NCBI GenBank assembly: GCA_964615195.1
Contig: CAZTNG010000023.1
Coordinates: 1-26,171 of the forward strand
Length of the DNA: 26,171 nt
Origin: HGM20899 sp964615195
GTDB taxonomy: Bacteria; Pseudomonadota; Gammaproteobacteria; Enterobacterales; Succinivibrionaceae
Direction: 5' to 3'
The stretch's first letter is position 1; every line of letters starts with the position of its first letter. Positions 23,867-26,171 of the stretch are shown here, in pieces. The position numbers and the translations under genes are program-made. The notes below the pieces were generated by a model, which saw only the letters and a list, made by a program, of their open reading frames with translations, did no database searches and was not told the DNA's origin.

Positions 23867-25087
23867 ATGTATTCTTTTGTTGCAAAACAACCAATATTAG
23901 ACAACAGTAAAAAAACTGTTGCGTATGAGCTATTATTTAGAAATGGCCTTACAAACGCTTATCCTAAAGGAATAACAGCTGAAGCTGCAACCGCCTCCAT
24001 TATTACAGAACAATTTCTAAGTCAACCAATTGAAAAACTAGTAGGTGACAGTTTATGTTTTATAAATTTCCCCTATTCGTTAATTGTTCAAAATCTTGTT
24101 GATTTTTTACCTGTCAAACAAGTAGTTATAGAAATTCTTGAAGATTGCGCTCCAGATGACTCTCTACTTGATTCTGTAAAAGAATTAAAACAAAAGGGAT
24201 TCAAAATTGCACTTGACGACTTTACCATGGAAGATGCATGGGAACGATTCCTACCATTTATTGACATAATTAAATTTGACTTTAGAGCATATCCTCTTCA
24301 ATTTATTAAAGACTTTATTCAAAAAAATAAGCAATATCCTATTGCATACCTTGCCGAAAAAATTGAGACCATGGATGAATTTCAATTTGCCAAAAATCTA
24401 GGTTTTTCTTTATATCAAGGATATTTTTTTAGTAAACCTGAAATTGTAAAAAATACATCTCTATCCCAAAACCAATTAACTGTAATGCAATTAATTAAAG
24501 AAGTTTCCAAATCAGATATCAATTATGATGAAATAGAAAAACTTCTAAAAAGAGATTTATCCTTAGCATATAAACTACTACGTTATGTAAATAACGTAAG
24601 ATATGGTTCTTCTAGTCCAATTACCTCATTTAGACATGCAACTGTTTATTTAGGAAGAACAGAATTAAAGAGATTTGTAACACTAATTTCTGCTACATCA
24701 TTAGGTAACGATACGCCATCTGAGCTTTACCAATTATCATTAACTCGCGCTTATTTCTGCGAGCAACTATCAATACAAAGAAAAGGACATACAGATTCTC
24801 AAGAAGCATTTTTATGTGGATTATTCTCGTTACTAGAACCTATAATGGGCAGGCCTATTCAAGAAATTGTTGATAATATGCCTATAGCCCAAAGTGTAAA
24901 GGATGCTATAATCTCCGAGAAAGGTGAATTAGCCTTTTACTTAAATTTTGTAAAAGATTATGAAAAGCTTGACTTTGATACAGTAAAAATTCGTGCTCAA
25001 AAAATGGGCATTACTGAAGATATGGCAATTGATTTCTATCAAAAATCTGCAGAATGGGCAACATTGATTTTAAAGGATAACACTTAG
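23867..25087 (+). CDS. EAL-HDOD signalling protein (YuxH/CdgJ type)
   Basis: A 406-residue cytosolic protein with an N-terminal EAL-like domain (about 1-195) and a C-terminal HDOD domain (about 200-395). The EAL signature is the variant YELLFR (20-25), but residues corresponding to metal and substrate ligands are largely kept: Glu21, Asn67, Glu89, Asp117-Asp118, Asp133, Lys136, Glu164/Glu167, and QGYFFSKP (184-191). Cyclic-di-GMP hydrolysis is therefore possible, though many family members are only binding or signalling proteins. GGAT precedes the ATG. It is the first gene of a three-gene operon with H-NS 10 bases downstream. Confidence 0.9.
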   Translation: MYSFVAKQPILDNSKKTVAYELLFRNGLTNAYPKGITAEAATASIITEQFLSQPIEKLVGDSLCFINFPYSLIVQNLVDFLPVKQVVIEILEDCAPDDSLLDSVKELKQKGFKIALDDFTMEDAWERFLPFIDIIKFDFRAYPLQFIKDFIQKNKQYPIAYLAEKIETMDEFQFAKNLGFSLYQGYFFSKPEIVKNTSLSQNQLTVMQLIKEVSKSDINYDEIEKLLKRDLSLAYKLLRYVNNVRYGSSSPITSFRHATVYLGRTELKRFVTLISATSLGNDTPSELYQLSLTRAYFCEQLSIQRKGHTDSQEAFLCGLFSLLEPIMGRPIQEIVDNMPIAQSVKDAIISEKGELAFYLNFVKDYEKLDFDTVKIRAQKMGITEDMAIDFYQKSAEWATLILKDNT

Positions 25088-25097
25088 GCTATCTCTT

Positions 25098-25508
25098 ATG
25101 GTTGATTTTATAAGTACTATTACTAACATTCGCTCCTTACGTGTGGCTTGTAGGAGCTTATCACTTAAAGAATTAGAAGCTTGCTTAGACAAATTTAAAG
25201 ACATTGTTGAAGAAAGGCAACAAGAAGAAGAAGAAAAAAATCAAAAAGACAAGGTTCGTTGCGAAGCATTAAGCAGTATTAGAGCTCTAATGGCTCAAGC
25301 TGGTTTGGCAATTGAAGATTTAAACAGTCTAAGCTCAGAAAAAATAGTTACCGGTGTACAAAAACGAAATGTTCCTCCTAAATATAGATTCACAGATGAA
25401 AATGGAGAAATCTATACATGGACAGGTCAAGGACGTACCCCAACTATATTCACAGATTGCATGAAGCGTGAAGGCAAAGATAAAGATTCATACCTAATCA
25501 AGGATTAA
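25098..25508 (+). CDS. hns: H-NS family nucleoid protein
   Basis: A 136-residue H-NS/StpA-type protein. The N-terminal part (about 1-60) is helical with a charged Glu/Lys-rich stretch for dimer and oligomer formation, and the C-terminal domain has KYRFTDENGEIYTWTGQGRTP (95-115) with the DNA minor-groove hook QGR (111-113). It silences AT-rich DNA in the family. The ATG has AGG about 9 bases upstream, overlapping the end of the EAL-HDOD gene region, and the rhomboid gene starts 2 bases after its stop. Being in the middle of an operon is unusual for H-NS genes, which are normally single. Whether it is the main H-NS of the cell or a paralogue cannot be told here. Confidence 0.94.
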   Translation: MVDFISTITNIRSLRVACRSLSLKELEACLDKFKDIVEERQQEEEEKNQKDKVRCEALSSIRALMAQAGLAIEDLNSLSSEKIVTGVQKRNVPPKYRFTDENGEIYTWTGQGRTPTIFTDCMKREGKDKDSYLIKD

Positions 25509-25510
25509 AC

Positions 25511-26158
25511 ATGACCACAAAAATTATAGATCTATCATTTATGTTGGCCATATTAGGTATTATATTATTATTCTCTTATTTTACAGATCCTCATCAATGG
25601 ATGCTATACCGTACTGCAATTAATAGTCACCAAGATTTTTTTACATTTATAACAGCAAATTTTACCCATTTTAATATGCATCATCTTGCAGAGAACATAT
25701 TTGCTTATGTATTAATTTGGTTCCTTTTTTTTGGAGAAAACAGTGCTTCCTACCCTACTAAACTCATTGCTTTAGGAATTTCAGCATTAACAACAACCTT
25801 AGGTGTATATTTTTTTAGTAACGTTTCCATATATTCTGGACTATCAGGAGCTCTTCATGGCATGGTTATTTGCGCATGCGTTTTACGCTTAATTCTTGAT
25901 AAAGATTTTAAGGGGGCAATAGTAATTGCAATTGTTACCGCAAAAATATATATAGACTTCTTTTATCCAGAATTCGGTTTTAATGAATTATCGCAAAAGC
26001 TATATGGTGATTCCATGCGTATACAGCAATTCATTAGTAGTGGCAGTAACAAATTTGAAGTTTGCGCCCCTTCTCACTTATATGGAGCTTTAGGTGGCTT
26101 AATAAGTGCTATTATCATTCTAGCTAAATCAAAAATTGGACGTAAGATAATAAAATAA
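25511..26158 (+). CDS. Rhombosortase-like rhomboid intramembrane protease
   Basis: A 215-residue polytopic membrane protein with about six helices. The rhomboid serine protease core is intact: HFNMHHLAENIFAY (53-66), the nucleophile motif YSGLSGALHG (108-117, Ser112), and the general-base His189 in APSHLYGALGG. The GLSG-LHG form and short length fit the rhombosortase subfamily, which cleaves proteins with a GlyGly-CTERM tail in vibrios and relatives. A longer than usual loop (about 150-184) separates the last two helices. No GlyGly-CTERM protein is encoded in the window. It starts 2 bases after hns and ends 13 bases before the window edge, so the operon may continue. Confidence 0.85.
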   Translation: MTTKIIDLSFMLAILGIILLFSYFTDPHQWMLYRTAINSHQDFFTFITANFTHFNMHHLAENIFAYVLIWFLFFGENSASYPTKLIALGISALTTTLGVYFFSNVSIYSGLSGALHGMVICACVLRLILDKDFKGAIVIAIVTAKIYIDFFYPEFGFNELSQKLYGDSMRIQQFISSGSNKFEVCAPSHLYGALGGLISAIIILAKSKIGRKIIK

Positions 26159-26171
26159 AGCATAAAGAAAT

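Overview
The window is an AT-rich chromosomal segment of a Gram-negative gammaproteobacterium. Pointers are prmB-aroC in the enterobacterial order, a YtfK/DUF1107 protein, a DUF2860 outer-membrane protein typical of Vibrionales/Aeromonadales, an H-NS protein, and a MoxR/Bat operon of the gammaproteobacterial type (DUF58, DUF4381, BatA, BatB-TPR fusion, BatD). The low GC and gene mix would fit an Aeromonadales/Succinivibrionaceae-like host, but that assignment is inference. I see no tRNA, rRNA, insertion sequence, phage gene or CRISPR array.

Layout. (1) 64-5062, minus strand: part of an aryl-polyene-type (APE) fatty-acid/polyketide locus in the order ApeH-like adenylation protein, ApeI-like hotdog dehydratase, terminator, MMPL/RND exporter, ApeP-like hotdog dehydratase, terminator. 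No ketosynthase, ACP or ketoreductase lies in the window. The ApeH-like protein has lost most adenylation core motifs. (2) 5652-6751, plus strand: a cytosolic M15/LAS-type carboxypeptidase and a small two-helix membrane protein. (3) 6800-9226, minus: a large membrane phosphoglycerol-transferase-like enzyme of the LtaS/OpgB superfamily with an extra extracytoplasmic domain. (4) 9601-12169, minus: prmB and aroC, overlapping by one base, then upstream a separate ytfK. (5) 12492-13493, plus: a DUF2860 beta-barrel protein. (6) 13587-14546, minus: a complete stand-alone Cas6-family RAMP endoribonuclease with no cas neighbour and no array. (7) 15142-21769, plus: a six-gene tightly packed moxR-bat operon ending at a strong terminator. 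(8) 22338-23372, minus: a DUF3089 alpha/beta-hydrolase lipoprotein. (9) 23867-26158, plus: an unusual three-gene operon of EAL-HDOD protein, H-NS and a rhombosortase-like rhomboid protease.

How they work together. The moxR-bat operon should build a membrane/periplasmic VWA-TPR complex loaded or remodelled by the MoxR AAA+ ATPase. The APE genes would make and export a polyene lipid, but need the missing core enzymes from elsewhere. The most unusual items are the orphan Cas6, the apparently dead ApeH paralogue kept intact, the EAL-HDOD/H-NS/rhombosortase operon, and the BatB-BatC fusion that seems to keep a former signal peptide at the join. Several long AT-rich intergenic stretches hold inverted repeats of unknown meaning.
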